From assembly GCA_041617635.1 (NCBI GenBank), contig JBFJOO010000001.1, forward strand, positions 1 through 64,000: 64,000 nt of DNA, written 5' to 3'. The position numbers and the translations under genes were made by a program. The notes below the pieces were generated by a model. That model saw only the letters and a program-made list of their open reading frames with translations, was not told the origin of the DNA and did not search any database. The DNA is from JAABRB01 sp041617635. Lineage in GTDB: Bacteria; Pseudomonadota; Gammaproteobacteria; Burkholderiales; SG8-39. This document shows positions 23,610 through 32,124 of the stretch, piece by piece (positions within the stretch are counted from its first letter, which is position 1; every line of letters begins with the position of its first letter).

Positions 23610-24461
23610 GTGCTGCTGGTCATCGTCAGCGGACTGTCCGGGTCCGGAAAGAGCGTCGCGCTGAACGTGCTCGAGGACGCGGCCTACTACTGCGTCGACA
23701 ATCTTCCCGCCACGCTGCTCGTGGAGACCGTCGACTTTCTCAAGGACGCCGGATACGAGCGCATCGCGGTGAGCGTGGACGCCCGCAGCGGACCCGCGCT
23801 CGATGCGCTCCCGCGCTCGGTCGAGGCGATGAAGGCGCGCGGCATCGACGTGCGTCTGCTGTTTCTGGATGCGAAGAACGACACCCTGATCAAGCGCTTT
23901 TCCGAAACCCGGCGGCGCCATCCCCTCGCCAGCGATACGCTCACGCTGGACGAATCGATCTCGCACGAGCGCGAGCTGCTGGCGCCCATCGGCGAGATCG
24001 GCCACCACATCGACACGAGCGACGTCGCCGCGAACACGCTGCGCGGCTGGATCAAAGATCTCGTCGCGATCGACCGCTCCGGAATGACGCTGCTCTTCGA
24101 ATCCTTCGGCTTCAAGCAGGGCATTCCGCTCGATGCGGACATGGTGTTCGACGTGCGCTGCCTTCCCAACCCGTTCTACGACAAGCGGATGCGCTCGCTC
24201 ACCGGTCTCGATGCCGAGGTGATCGCCTTCCTGGACGCCATTCCCGACGTCCGGCGCATGGAGGGCGACATCGGCGACTACATCGCCCGCTGGCTGCCGG
24301 CCTTCCAGCGCGACAACCGCGCCTACCTCACCGTGGCAATGGGCTGCACCGGCGGCCAGCACCGCTCGGTCTATTTCGCCGAGCGGCTCGCGCAACGTTT
24401 TCGCGGCGATGCGCCAGTCCTGGTGCGTCACCGCCAGCTGGCGCAAGGGGCCGAGGCCTGA
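23610..24461 (+). CDS. rapZ: RNase adapter / nucleotide-binding protein RapZ
   Basis: A 283-aa P-loop protein of the RapZ (YvcJ/YhbJ) family. In E. coli RapZ delivers the GlmZ small RNA to RNase E and controls glucosamine 6-phosphate synthesis; whether the same RNA target exists here is not known. Walker A is GLSGSGKS (8-15). Family blocks seen: YYCVDNLPATLL, RRRHPLA, RCLPNPFYD and the C-terminal GCTGGQHRSVYFAERLAQRF region involved in RNA binding. It starts with GTG, 2 bp after the hprK stop, so it is cotranscribed and probably coupled. Confidence 0.95.
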   Translation: MLLVIVSGLSGSGKSVALNVLEDAAYYCVDNLPATLLVETVDFLKDAGYERIAVSVDARSGPALDALPRSVEAMKARGIDVRLLFLDAKNDTLIKRFSETRRRHPLASDTLTLDESISHERELLAPIGEIGHHIDTSDVAANTLRGWIKDLVAIDRSGMTLLFESFGFKQGIPLDADMVFDVRCLPNPFYDKRMRSLTGLDAEVIAFLDAIPDVRRMEGDIGDYIARWLPAFQRDNRAYLTVAMGCTGGQHRSVYFAERLAQRFRGDAPVLVRHRQLAQGAEA

Positions 24462-24492
24462 GCGCACCGCCCATCCGAACGCAGGAGAGCCG

Positions 24493-25098
24493 ATGATGCC
24501 CGGTGCCGCTCACGAACTTCCGATCTTTCCGCTCGGCACGGTGCTCTTCCCCGGAGGCCTGCTGCCCTTGCGCGTCTTCGAGACGCGCTACATGGACATG
24601 ACACGCGAGTGCATGAAGGAGCAGAAGCCGTTCGGCGTCTGCCTGATCAAATCGGGTCGCGAGGTCGGCGAGCCGGCCGTACCGGAGGACGTCGGATGCG
24701 TGGCGCACATCCAGGAGTGGGATATGCGCGAGCTCGGGGTGCTCAGCCTGCGCACCCAGGGCGGGCAGCGGTTCCGGATCCGCGACCGAGAGATCACGGG
24801 GCAGGGACTGGTGCGCGCGAAAGTCGAGCTGATCGACCCGGAGCCGGCCGCGACACTGCCGGCCGAATTCGCCGCCTGCGCGAACCTGCTCGAGCTGGTG
24901 GTCGCGGACAAGAGCGCGGCCGTATTTTCCGAGCCGCACCGGTTCGACGACGCGACGTGGGTCGGTTACCGGCTCACCGAGATCCTGCCGGTGCCGATGG
25001 CAGCCAAGCAGCGGCTCCTCGAGCTGGACGACAGCGTGCTGCGACTACAGATCCTTCAGCGCTTCCTGGAGCAGCGAGGCTTGATCGCCGAAGGTTGA
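24493..25098 (+). CDS. LON substrate-binding domain protein (protease domains absent)
   Basis: A 201-aa protein made only of the LON N-terminal (PUA-like) domain: ELPIFPLGTVLFPGGLLPLRVFE at the start, then EVGCVAHI-type strands and a helical end. It has no AAA+ ATPase and no Ser-Lys protease domain, so it is not Lon protease. Stand-alone proteins of this family are common in Proteobacteria and of unknown function. The start is supported by AGGAGAG 4 bp before the ATG. It follows rapZ by 31 bp, probably the last gene of that operon. Its last 54 bp overlap the end of mutY on the other strand. Confidence 0.9.
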   Translation: MMPGAAHELPIFPLGTVLFPGGLLPLRVFETRYMDMTRECMKEQKPFGVCLIKSGREVGEPAVPEDVGCVAHIQEWDMRELGVLSLRTQGGQRFRIRDREITGQGLVRAKVELIDPEPAATLPAEFAACANLLELVVADKSAAVFSEPHRFDDATWVGYRLTEILPVPMAAKQRLLELDDSVLRLQILQRFLEQRGLIAEG

Positions 25099-26133
25099 AC
25101 CGGAGAGCCGCGCAAGAAGCCGCTTGATCGGCGCCGGCAACGCTGCCGTGGCGGCAGCCTCCAGCGGCAGCCACATGCTTCCCGGCTCCGCGGCGTGGGG
25201 CGTCGATACGTCGACGTCGACCAGCACCGGTCGGATCTCGAGCGTGAAGTGCGTGAATGTGTGGCGCATCGAAGCGAGCCGGCCGACTTGCCGCACGTTG
25301 CAGCCGAATCGCTGCGCCACGGCGCGCGACGGATCCGCGTCCGTAGCGAGCTCGGGCAGGCTCCATAGCCCGCCCCACACGCCGCTTGCGGGCCGCTTTT
25401 CGAGCAGCACGTCGCCGTTATGGCGCAGCACCGCCATGATCGTCGCGCGCAGCGGGACCTTCCGGCGCGGCCGGGGTGCGGGCAGCTCGTCGACCCGGTC
25501 CGCGATGCGCGCGGCGCAGGTGACGCGCAACGGGCAGCGCGAACACCCCGGGCGCCGGGTGGTGCAGATCATGGCGCCGAGGTCCATGAGCCCCTGGATG
25601 TAGATCGCCACGTCGCGCCGCGGCAGGAGCGACTCGGCGAGCGACCACAGCTCGCCCTCCACCGCTCGGTCGCCAGGAAACCCTTCCACCAGGAAATGAC
25701 GCGCCAGCAGGCGCTTCACGTTACCGTCGAGGATCGCGGCGCGCGCGCCGAAAGCGAAGCCCGCGATCGCGGCGGCCGTCGACCGTCCGACTCCCGGCAG
25801 CTGCTCGATGTCTGCGCGGGTTTCGGGAAAGAGTCCTCCATGCCGCGTCATGATCAGCTGCGCGGCGCGATGCAGGTTCCGGGCGCGCGAGTAGTAGCCG
25901 AGCCCGCTCCACAGGCGCATCACGTCATCCAGGGGCGCCGCCGCCAGGGTCGCGATGTCGGGGAACCGCTCCATGAAGCGCGCATAGAAGGGGACGACCG
26001 TCGCTACCTGGGTCTGCTGCAGCATGATCTCGGACACCCAGATCGCGTACGGGTCGCGCGTCCCCTGCCACGGCAGGTCGTTGCGACCGGCGCGGCTCTG
26101 CCAGCGCACCACCCGCCGCGCGAACTCGCTCAT
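25045..26133 (-). CDS. mutY: A/G-specific adenine DNA glycosylase
   Basis: Removes adenine mispaired with 8-oxoguanine, preventing G-to-T mutations. It is 362 aa. The N-terminal HhH-GPD glycosylase domain contains Glu35 (SEIMLQQTQ), the helix-hairpin-helix LPGVGRSTA, catalytic Asp136 (ILDGNVKR) and a [4Fe-4S] loop with Cys190, 197, 200 and 206 (C-x6-C-x2-C-x5-C). The C-terminal domain (about 230-355) is the NUDIX-like domain that recognises 8-oxoguanine (VWGGLWSLPEL). Complete and presumably active. It overlaps the LON-domain gene tail to tail by 54 bp. On the minus strand it is the last gene after the 5'-nucleotidase and AsmA-like genes. Confidence 0.96.
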   Translation of the reverse strand: MSEFARRVVRWQSRAGRNDLPWQGTRDPYAIWVSEIMLQQTQVATVVPFYARFMERFPDIATLAAAPLDDVMRLWSGLGYYSRARNLHRAAQLIMTRHGGLFPETRADIEQLPGVGRSTAAAIAGFAFGARAAILDGNVKRLLARHFLVEGFPGDRAVEGELWSLAESLLPRRDVAIYIQGLMDLGAMICTTRRPGCSRCPLRVTCAARIADRVDELPAPRPRRKVPLRATIMAVLRHNGDVLLEKRPASGVWGGLWSLPELATDADPSRAVAQRFGCNVRQVGRLASMRHTFTHFTLEIRPVLVDVDVSTPHAAEPGSMWLPLEAAATAALPAPIKRLLARLSGSTFGDQASLLQEALKDL

Positions 26134-26173
26134 CGCGATTCAAACCCAGTCCGCCGGCGCGACCGGTCGCCCA

Positions 26174-28498
26174 TCAGCGCCTCAGGATGCCGCGCAGCGC
26201 GTCGCCTATGCTGCCTCCCGAGCCCTGCTGCCCGCCGGTACCCTGCTGCCCGCCACCGAGACGGCGCTCGATCTCCCGCGTGACTGCGCTCTTGGCCGCG
26301 TCGGCGGCGAGCGCCCCGACGTCGACGCGGTACTTCAGGTTGTCGAACGTCCCGGTGACGCGCACCGGCGCCGTCAGCCCGCGGACGTCGGACACGTCCT
26401 TGCCGCCCTGCCCGGTCGACGTCGCGACGATCGTCGCCTTCAACGTGTAGTCGACCGAGTCGGTGCCGATGTTGATGTCGCCCGCACCCGCGAGCCGCAG
26501 GAGCGGCGACTTCCCCTGCAAATCCTCGTTGTGCGCGATCCCGTTCTTGATCACGAAGCTGGCCGAGAGCTCGCTGAAGTCCGTCTTCGCGCCGCCCTGC
26601 GCCTGCTCCTCGACGGCCCTTTGCGATCCGAGCAGCGCTTTGGCCTTGCGCAGCGTGGCCGCGACGTCCACGCCCTTGATCGCACCGTCGCGCAGATTGA
26701 GGCTCGAGGTGCCATTCAGGCCCTTCTTGAGGGCGCCCACGGTCGCGCCGGCGGTGGTCACATCGAGATTCACCGTGCCGCGCCCCTCCAGCACGTCCTT
26801 GTCGGCGGCGTCGCGCAGCAACGGCCCGATCTCGATGCCCTGGAGCTGCTGCTTGACTGCGAATGCGTTCGAATTGGCGTTGATGCTCGCATTGCCCGCC
26901 ACGGTTCCCTTGTAGAGGTTCGCCGAGATCGGGGCGACGTCGACCTTGCCGTCGGCCGCGCGCAGCTTGACCTGCACGCTCTGCGCCTTGATGTTGCTGA
27001 CCGTGAGCGCGTCGATCCGGAGGTTGCCGTTGGCGTTGAGGGTCTTGAGCGCCGATAGATCGATCTTCGCGTCGTCGCCTGCGCCACCCTGACCCGCTCC
27101 GCCGCCTCCGGCGGACGGCGTGGCGCCACCCGTGGCGCCGGCGGCCTTTTTCGGCGGCAGGTACCGGTCGACGTTCAGTTGATCGGCCACCACGTCGAAA
27201 TTGATCGCGGGCGCCGCGAAGTTCGCGACCGATGCCTTCGCCTGGATCGTGCTGTCGTCCACTTTGGCGACGAGATCGGTCTGCACCGTCTGCTTGGCCC
27301 AGTTCGCTCCCGCGCTCCCCGTCAGGGCGACCTTGATGGTCTTCGCCGGGAAGTCCGGGCTCGAAACCACGAAATCACCGGCGATCTTGGCCAGCCGCGC
27401 CTCGCTCGCGGCGAGATTGAGCGACACGGGCGTGGCGAGCTTGCCCTGCACGGCGAAATCGCCCTGCTTGACGCTGACCTCCGACGCGAGACTTGCGAAC
27501 TCGACCTGCTTGTCTTTGGCCGCGACGGCAGACAGCGCGAACTTCGCATCGATCGTCTGCTCGCCACGCGCGAGCTTGAGTGCACCGTCGATCGCCTGGC
27601 TTTGCGCCTGGTCCGGGGCGAGCGCGAGCTTGGGGATCGAGAAGCGCGCTTCCAATCCCTCCTTCGACGTTGCTGTGACCTGCACGCCGGCGAGATCGAT
27701 CTGCTGGCGCTTCGGATCGATCGTGATGTCGCCCTTGACTGCCGCGTCCAGACCCGCGACGCCGGGCGCGTCTCCCCTCACCTTCGCGTCGAGGTCCGTC
27801 AGAGCCACCGCCTGCGTGTCGAAGTCGACCCGGTAGCCGGTGTCGAGCGCAAGGTCGATCGCGAGCTTGGGTTGCGACCCGTCGACGCGTCCCGAAACGC
27901 TGAGCTTTCCGGGCACGCCGCTCGCGATGCGCCCGGTCGTGAGGTCGAGTTTCGACAGACGGATATCGGTCCCATCCTGCTCGTCACGCCAGCCCACGTT
28001 GGCGTTGCGGAGCTCGATGCCGCCAATGTCGAGCACCGGCGCCTTGTCGTCGGCGCCGGGAGACGGAGCCTTACCGGGTGCTTCCGGCTGTGGCGCCTTC
28101 GCGCCGGTGAGATCGTCGATGTTCGTGCGCCCATCCTTGCCGCGGACGAGGTCGACCTTGAGATCGGAGAGCGTCACGCGGTCGACAATCACCTGCTTGG
28201 ATAGGAGCGGAATCAACGCTATTGCGACCCGCGCCTCGCCGATGCGCGCAAACTCCTTGCTCCCGTTCGGCTCGGAGAGCGCTACGCGATCCACCGCGGC
28301 GCCGATCTTAGGGAAGAAGGTGAGCCCGATCTTGCCGTCGATCGTCAGCGTCCGCCCGGTCTTCTCCTTGACGAGCTTGACGATCTCGGGCTTGTACTTC
28401 TCGGGGTCGAAGGTCGCGGCAACATAGGCGACGACGATCACCACGATCAAGATAAGGCCGCCGATCGCCCAGAGGATGTACTTCAGCGCTTTTCCCAT
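26174..28498 (-). CDS. AsmA-family membrane-anchored protein
   Basis: A 774-aa protein with one N-terminal membrane helix (about residues 7-30, YILWAIGGLILIVVIVVAYV) followed by DPEKYKPEIVKLVKEKTGRTL, the start of the AsmA domain, and a long periplasmic beta-rich region. A low-complexity Gly/Ala linker (about 450-475) and a C-terminal AsmA_2 region (about 560-730, KGLNGTSSLNLRDGAIKGVD) are seen. The family is related to bridge-like lipid transporters and linked to outer-membrane lipid homeostasis; the exact role here is unknown. The ATG is preceded by AGGAAAAGGAC. It ends with a Gly/Gln-rich tail. Lies between the 5'-nucleotidase and mutY, 31 and 40 bp apart. Confidence 0.9.
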   Translation of the reverse strand: MGKALKYILWAIGGLILIVVIVVAYVAATFDPEKYKPEIVKLVKEKTGRTLTIDGKIGLTFFPKIGAAVDRVALSEPNGSKEFARIGEARVAIALIPLLSKQVIVDRVTLSDLKVDLVRGKDGRTNIDDLTGAKAPQPEAPGKAPSPGADDKAPVLDIGGIELRNANVGWRDEQDGTDIRLSKLDLTTGRIASGVPGKLSVSGRVDGSQPKLAIDLALDTGYRVDFDTQAVALTDLDAKVRGDAPGVAGLDAAVKGDITIDPKRQQIDLAGVQVTATSKEGLEARFSIPKLALAPDQAQSQAIDGALKLARGEQTIDAKFALSAVAAKDKQVEFASLASEVSVKQGDFAVQGKLATPVSLNLAASEARLAKIAGDFVVSSPDFPAKTIKVALTGSAGANWAKQTVQTDLVAKVDDSTIQAKASVANFAAPAINFDVVADQLNVDRYLPPKKAAGATGGATPSAGGGGAGQGGAGDDAKIDLSALKTLNANGNLRIDALTVSNIKAQSVQVKLRAADGKVDVAPISANLYKGTVAGNASINANSNAFAVKQQLQGIEIGPLLRDAADKDVLEGRGTVNLDVTTAGATVGALKKGLNGTSSLNLRDGAIKGVDVAATLRKAKALLGSQRAVEEQAQGGAKTDFSELSASFVIKNGIAHNEDLQGKSPLLRLAGAGDINIGTDSVDYTLKATIVATSTGQGGKDVSDVRGLTAPVRVTGTFDNLKYRVDVGALAADAAKSAVTREIERRLGGGQQGTGGQQGSGGSIGDALRGILRR

Positions 28499-28529
28499 GT
28501 GTTTGCCCGTGTCCTTTTCCTAGGTATCT

Positions 28530-29435
28530 TCACTCGTTCGCGATGCCGAACGGCACATGGCCGGTGGCGACATGATTCCGCGCGGAGTCGCAATGCCCGC
28601 GCTGGTCGTCGAAGAAAATGTCCGCGCCGAACGCCTTCAGGAACCGGCCCTTGTCCAGTCCACCCAGAAACAACGCCTCGTCGATGCGAATGTCCCATGC
28701 GCGCAGGGTGCGGACCACCCGTTCGTGCGCCGGGGCGCTGCGCGCGGTGACGAGCGCGGTCCGGATGGGCGAGCCGTCCGGCGAGAATTCCGACTGGATC
28801 CGGTGCAACGCCGCGAGAAACTCCTTGAACGGCCCCCCGGCGAGCGGTTCACGCGCCGCGCTCACCTCGACGGCCGTGAAACGCGCGAGCCCCTCGGCCT
28901 TGTAAACGCGCTCCGCCTCGTCCGAGAAAAGCACGGCGTCGCCGTCGAATGCGATGCGCAGCTCGGTGCTCTCGGCAAGGTTCTGGCCGATATTGGACGG
29001 CAGGATGGTTGCCGCCGCATGACCCGCTTCGAGCGCTTTGCGCACATCGGCGGGATTTGCGGAGAGAAACAGATGCGCGTCGAAAGCCGGCACGTACGGG
29101 TACGTGCTCTCGCCGCCGGTGAACGCGGCGCGCGTGATCTCCAGCCCGAAGTGTTCGATGGATTTCATGATTCGCAGGCCCGTGTCCGCCGTGTTGCGCG
29201 AGAGCAGGATCACCTCGACGCGCAGCCGTTCGGGCTGGCGCACGTTCAACGCGAGCAGCTTCTTCACGAGCGGAAACGCGATCCCCGGCGCGAGGATCTC
29301 GTCCTCGTGCGCCCGCTGGTAGCGAAAATAGGCGTCGACACCCTGATCCTCGAACACGCGATTCGACTCCTCGAGATCGAACAGCGCCCGAGAGGAAATC
29401 GCGACGACGAGTCGTCCGTCGATACTAGAAGCCAT
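28530..29435 (-). CDS. Cytosolic 5'-nucleotidase (NT5C1-like)
   Basis: Hydrolyses nucleoside 5'-monophosphates. It is 301 aa from the ATG at 29435 (MASSIDGRLVVAISSRALFD). It matches the 5-nucleotid family related to eukaryotic cytosolic 5'-nucleotidase I: SSRALFDLEESNRVFE at the N-terminus, LLSRNTADTGLRI, FDGDAVLFSDEAE in the middle and FFDDQRGHCDSA near the C-terminus. The longer frame to 29576 would add 47 unconserved residues overlapping the divergent transporter gene and is rejected. Probably first gene of a minus-strand operon with the AsmA-like gene and mutY. Substrate preference is not visible. Confidence 0.85.
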   Translation of the reverse strand: MASSIDGRLVVAISSRALFDLEESNRVFEDQGVDAYFRYQRAHEDEILAPGIAFPLVKKLLALNVRQPERLRVEVILLSRNTADTGLRIMKSIEHFGLEITRAAFTGGESTYPYVPAFDAHLFLSANPADVRKALEAGHAAATILPSNIGQNLAESTELRIAFDGDAVLFSDEAERVYKAEGLARFTAVEVSAAREPLAGGPFKEFLAALHRIQSEFSPDGSPIRTALVTARSAPAHERVVRTLRAWDIRIDEALFLGGLDKGRFLKAFGADIFFDDQRGHCDSARNHVATGHVPFGIANE

Positions 29436-29456
29436 AGAGCGGTAGCAGGCACGTGA

Positions 29457-30455
29457 ATGATAAGCTATTTCGCACGCAAAGCCCGGCGGACGCCCGTGAC
29501 TGCCCCGACGCACAAGAACGCACACACTCCGGCAGCGGGGAAGATCGCCGCGCCAGTTTCGGGCGGCGCGTTTCACCCGGTGCTGCCGTATGCGCTACTC
29601 GCCGCCGGCGTGCTGCTCGTCTCGAGCGCATCGATACTCATTCGCTTCGCCCAGGGGCTCGGCGTGCCGTCGCTCTCGCTCGCCGCCTGGCGTCTCACGC
29701 TGGCGGCGCTGATTCTCACGCCCCTGGTACTCGTGCGCTCGCGGGACGAGCTCGCGAAGCTCGCGCCGCGCGACATCGGACTCGCCGCACTGGCGGGCGT
29801 CTTTCTTGCAATCCATTTCGCAACGTGGATCGCCTCGCTCGCGTACACGTCGGTGGCGGCCAGCACCGTGCTCGTGACGACGAACCCGATCTGGATCGCG
29901 GCGGCGTCGTGGCTGCTCTTTCGCGAGCGGCCCGGGGCGGGACTCGCGGTGGGCATTGCGCTCGCACTCGTCGGAAGCGTCGCGATCTTCGCCGCCGGCG
30001 GCGGCGCGGGCGGCGCAAATCCAGCGCTCGGCAATACGCTCGCCCTCATCGGCTCGATCATGGTCTCCGGCTATCTGCTGATCGGCCGCGGCCTCCGCCG
30101 ACGCCTCTCGCTCCTCGCGTACATCTGGCTCGTGTACGGTGCCGCCGCGGGCGTGCTGCTGCTCGCGGTGCTCGCCAGCGGCAGCGCAATGCTCGGGTTC
30201 GCGGCGACGGCATACGCGATTCTCCTCGCGCTCGCGGTCGGGCCGCAGCTCGGCGGCCATACCGCGTTCAACTGGGCGCTGCGCTACCTTTCGCCGGCAT
30301 TCATCGCCCTCGCCATTCTTGGCGAGCCGATTGGTGCAGCGCTGCTGGCGTTCCTGATTCTCGGCGAGCGGGTGGCGCCACTCGAGCTGGCGGGCTTCGT
30401 GCTGCTGCTCCTCGGAATCTATTTCGCGGCCCGCTCCGAGCGGCGGGCGCGCTGA
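29457..30455 (+). CDS. EamA/DMT-family metabolite exporter
   Basis: A 332-aa inner-membrane protein with ten predicted helices in two EamA repeats (about 45-175 and 195-328). SILIRFAQGLGVPSLSLAAW opens the first repeat and SPAFIALAILGEPIGAALL marks the second. Proteins of this family export amino acids, nucleobases or other metabolites; nothing here fixes the substrate. About 40 polar residues precede the first helix. A GTG at 29496 would shorten this to about 27 and may be the true start. It diverges from the 5'-nucleotidase gene with only 21 bp between start codons. Confidence 0.87.
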   Translation: MISYFARKARRTPVTAPTHKNAHTPAAGKIAAPVSGGAFHPVLPYALLAAGVLLVSSASILIRFAQGLGVPSLSLAAWRLTLAALILTPLVLVRSRDELAKLAPRDIGLAALAGVFLAIHFATWIASLAYTSVAASTVLVTTNPIWIAAASWLLFRERPGAGLAVGIALALVGSVAIFAAGGGAGGANPALGNTLALIGSIMVSGYLLIGRGLRRRLSLLAYIWLVYGAAAGVLLLAVLASGSAMLGFAATAYAILLALAVGPQLGGHTAFNWALRYLSPAFIALAILGEPIGAALLAFLILGERVAPLELAGFVLLLLGIYFAARSERRAR

Positions 30456-30733
30456 GTCGCAGGTCGCAAGTCCGGCCCCTTAGCCGCTTGTGACGGCGCG
30501 TTTGCGACGTAAAAGGACCGTTCACGGACCCAATGCGGAAAACTTCTTGATCAATTCCATCGCGGTACGCGCGCCGCAAGGCCAAGAAGTGCCACAATAA
30601 CGGCGTGGGGCGCCCCCGAGGTCCGCGGGAGGGGGAGGGGCGCGCGAGGGCCTAGGCACGCGACTAAGCAGGGGCCTTGCCAGAGCCCATGGATCTTTCG
30701 CGGGTATCACGCTTCTGGAGGCACGGTCGGGGG

Positions 30734-31624
30734 ATGAAGGCGTTCAAGGTTGTCGAGGCGCGCGACGCGAACCACGCGGTCGCGCTGCTGGCCGAGCATG
30801 GCCGGTCGGTCAAGGTCCTCGCGGGCGGCACCGACATTCTCGTGGATTTCAAGCACGCCCCGCACGCACCCGAAGTGGTGCTCGACATCACTCGCGCCGA
30901 GGATCTGAAAGGCATAGCGATGACCGACGCGGGGCTGCGCATCGGCGCGCTGGCCACGCATACCGACATCATGCGCTCGCCCCTCATTCGCGAGAGCCTG
31001 CCGGCCCTCGTGGATGCCGCGCACACGATCGGCGCGGTGCAGACCCGCAACCTGGGCACGCTGGGCGGCAACCTCGTGACGTGCGTGCCCTCGATGGACA
31101 GCGGACCCACGCTCGTCGCGCTCGAGGCGCGGGTCGTCGTGGCCGGCCCGGGCGGCCGCCGCGACATGCCGTTGACCGAGTTCTTCGTCGGCCCGCGCAA
31201 AACCATCCTCAAGCCGGACGAGCTGCTCCTCGAGATCGTGATCCCGAAAGAGAACGTGGGCAAGCCGACGGATTTTCGCAAGTTCGGCCTGCGCAAGGGC
31301 CAGGCGCTGGCGCTGGTGAACGTCGCCTCGAGCCTGTGGGTCGACCCCAAAAAGAAGACATTCGTCGCGCCGCGCATCGCGCTCGGCGCCGTGGCGCCCA
31401 CCGTCATCCGCGCACCCAAAGCGGAGGCCTATCTGGACGGCAAGGCGATCACGCCCGAAGCGATGAGCGAGGCCGGCCGCATCGCCGCCGACGAAGCGCG
31501 ACCGATCAGCGATTTTCGCGCATCGGCCGAGTACCGCCGCGATCTCATCGCGACCCTCACCCGGCGCACCCTGGAGAACGCCTACGCACAGGCCCAGGCG
31601 CGGCAGCAAGGAGATCCGAAATGA
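30734..31624 (+). CDS. Molybdenum hydroxylase FAD-binding subunit (cluster 1)
   Basis: Medium subunit of a xanthine oxidase-family hydroxylase; carries FAD and passes electrons from the iron-sulfur clusters to an acceptor. It is 296 aa from the ATG at 30734 (MKAFKVVEARDANHAV). FAD-binding motifs: VLAGGTDILVD near residue 34 and TIGAVQTRNLGTLGGNL near 100. A CO_deh_flav_C domain follows (about 180-285). An upstream ATG at 30677 would add 19 residues before the conserved start and is less likely. It overlaps the [2Fe-2S] gene by ATGA. A 278-bp gap upstream holds the presumed promoter, with nothing clearly recognisable. Confidence 0.93.
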   Translation: MKAFKVVEARDANHAVALLAEHGRSVKVLAGGTDILVDFKHAPHAPEVVLDITRAEDLKGIAMTDAGLRIGALATHTDIMRSPLIRESLPALVDAAHTIGAVQTRNLGTLGGNLVTCVPSMDSGPTLVALEARVVVAGPGGRRDMPLTEFFVGPRKTILKPDELLLEIVIPKENVGKPTDFRKFGLRKGQALALVNVASSLWVDPKKKTFVAPRIALGAVAPTVIRAPKAEAYLDGKAITPEAMSEAGRIAADEARPISDFRASAEYRRDLIATLTRRTLENAYAQAQARQQGDPK

Positions 31625-32100
31625 CCGAAGTGAAGTTGAAGGTGAACGGCGAGGTCCGCACGGCGTCGGTCCCGCCCGAGACGACGCTGCTGAAGTTGCT
31701 GCGCGAGTCCTTCAATCTGACGGGCGCGAAGCTCGGGTGCGACGTAGGCGACTGCGGAGCCTGCACGGTCATCGTGGACGGCATGTCCGTGAACGCCTGC
31801 CTGATGCTGGTGAACCAGGTTCAGGGCCGCGAAGTCCTGACGATCGAGGGGTTGGCCACGGTCGACCATCTACACCCGATCCAGGAAACCTTCGAGGCGC
31901 TCGCATCGCTGCAGTGCGGATTCTGCGGGCCGGGGGTCATCATGGCCGCGAAGGCCCTGCTCGACGAGAACCCCGACCCGACCGTGCCGGAGATCCGCGA
32001 CGCGCTCTCGGGGAATCTCTGCCGGTGCACCGGCTACACAAAAATGATCGAGGCCATTCAGGACGCCGCGCGAATCATGCGCGCGCGAGAGGCCGCGTGA
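31621..32100 (+). CDS. Molybdenum hydroxylase [2Fe-2S] subunit (cluster 1)
   Basis: Small subunit with two iron-sulfur clusters, carrying electrons from molybdopterin to FAD. It is 159 aa. The plant-type ferredoxin cluster is bound by Cys40, 45, 48 and 60 (LGCDVGDCGACTV), the second by Cys99, 102, 134 and 136 (CGFCGPG and LCRCTGY). All eight cysteines are present. It starts inside the stop of the FAD subunit gene (ATGA) and is followed after 24 bp by the molybdopterin subunit genes. Confidence 0.96.
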   Translation: MTEVKLKVNGEVRTASVPPETTLLKLLRESFNLTGAKLGCDVGDCGACTVIVDGMSVNACLMLVNQVQGREVLTIEGLATVDHLHPIQETFEALASLQCGFCGPGVIMAAKALLDENPDPTVPEIRDALSGNLCRCTGYTKMIEAIQDAARIMRAREAA

Positions 32101-32124
32101 ATCCGCCATCCGGAGGACGAAGCA

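Noticed and set aside
24493..25098. Lon protease
   Set aside because: Only the N-terminal substrate-binding domain is present; there is no AAA+ or Ser-Lys protease domain and no frameshifted remainder downstream.
27179..28204. Plus-strand open frame of 341 codons inside the AsmA-like gene
   Set aside because: The product is Arg/Leu-rich, without motifs; the opposite strand encodes a recognisable AsmA protein with a ribosome site.
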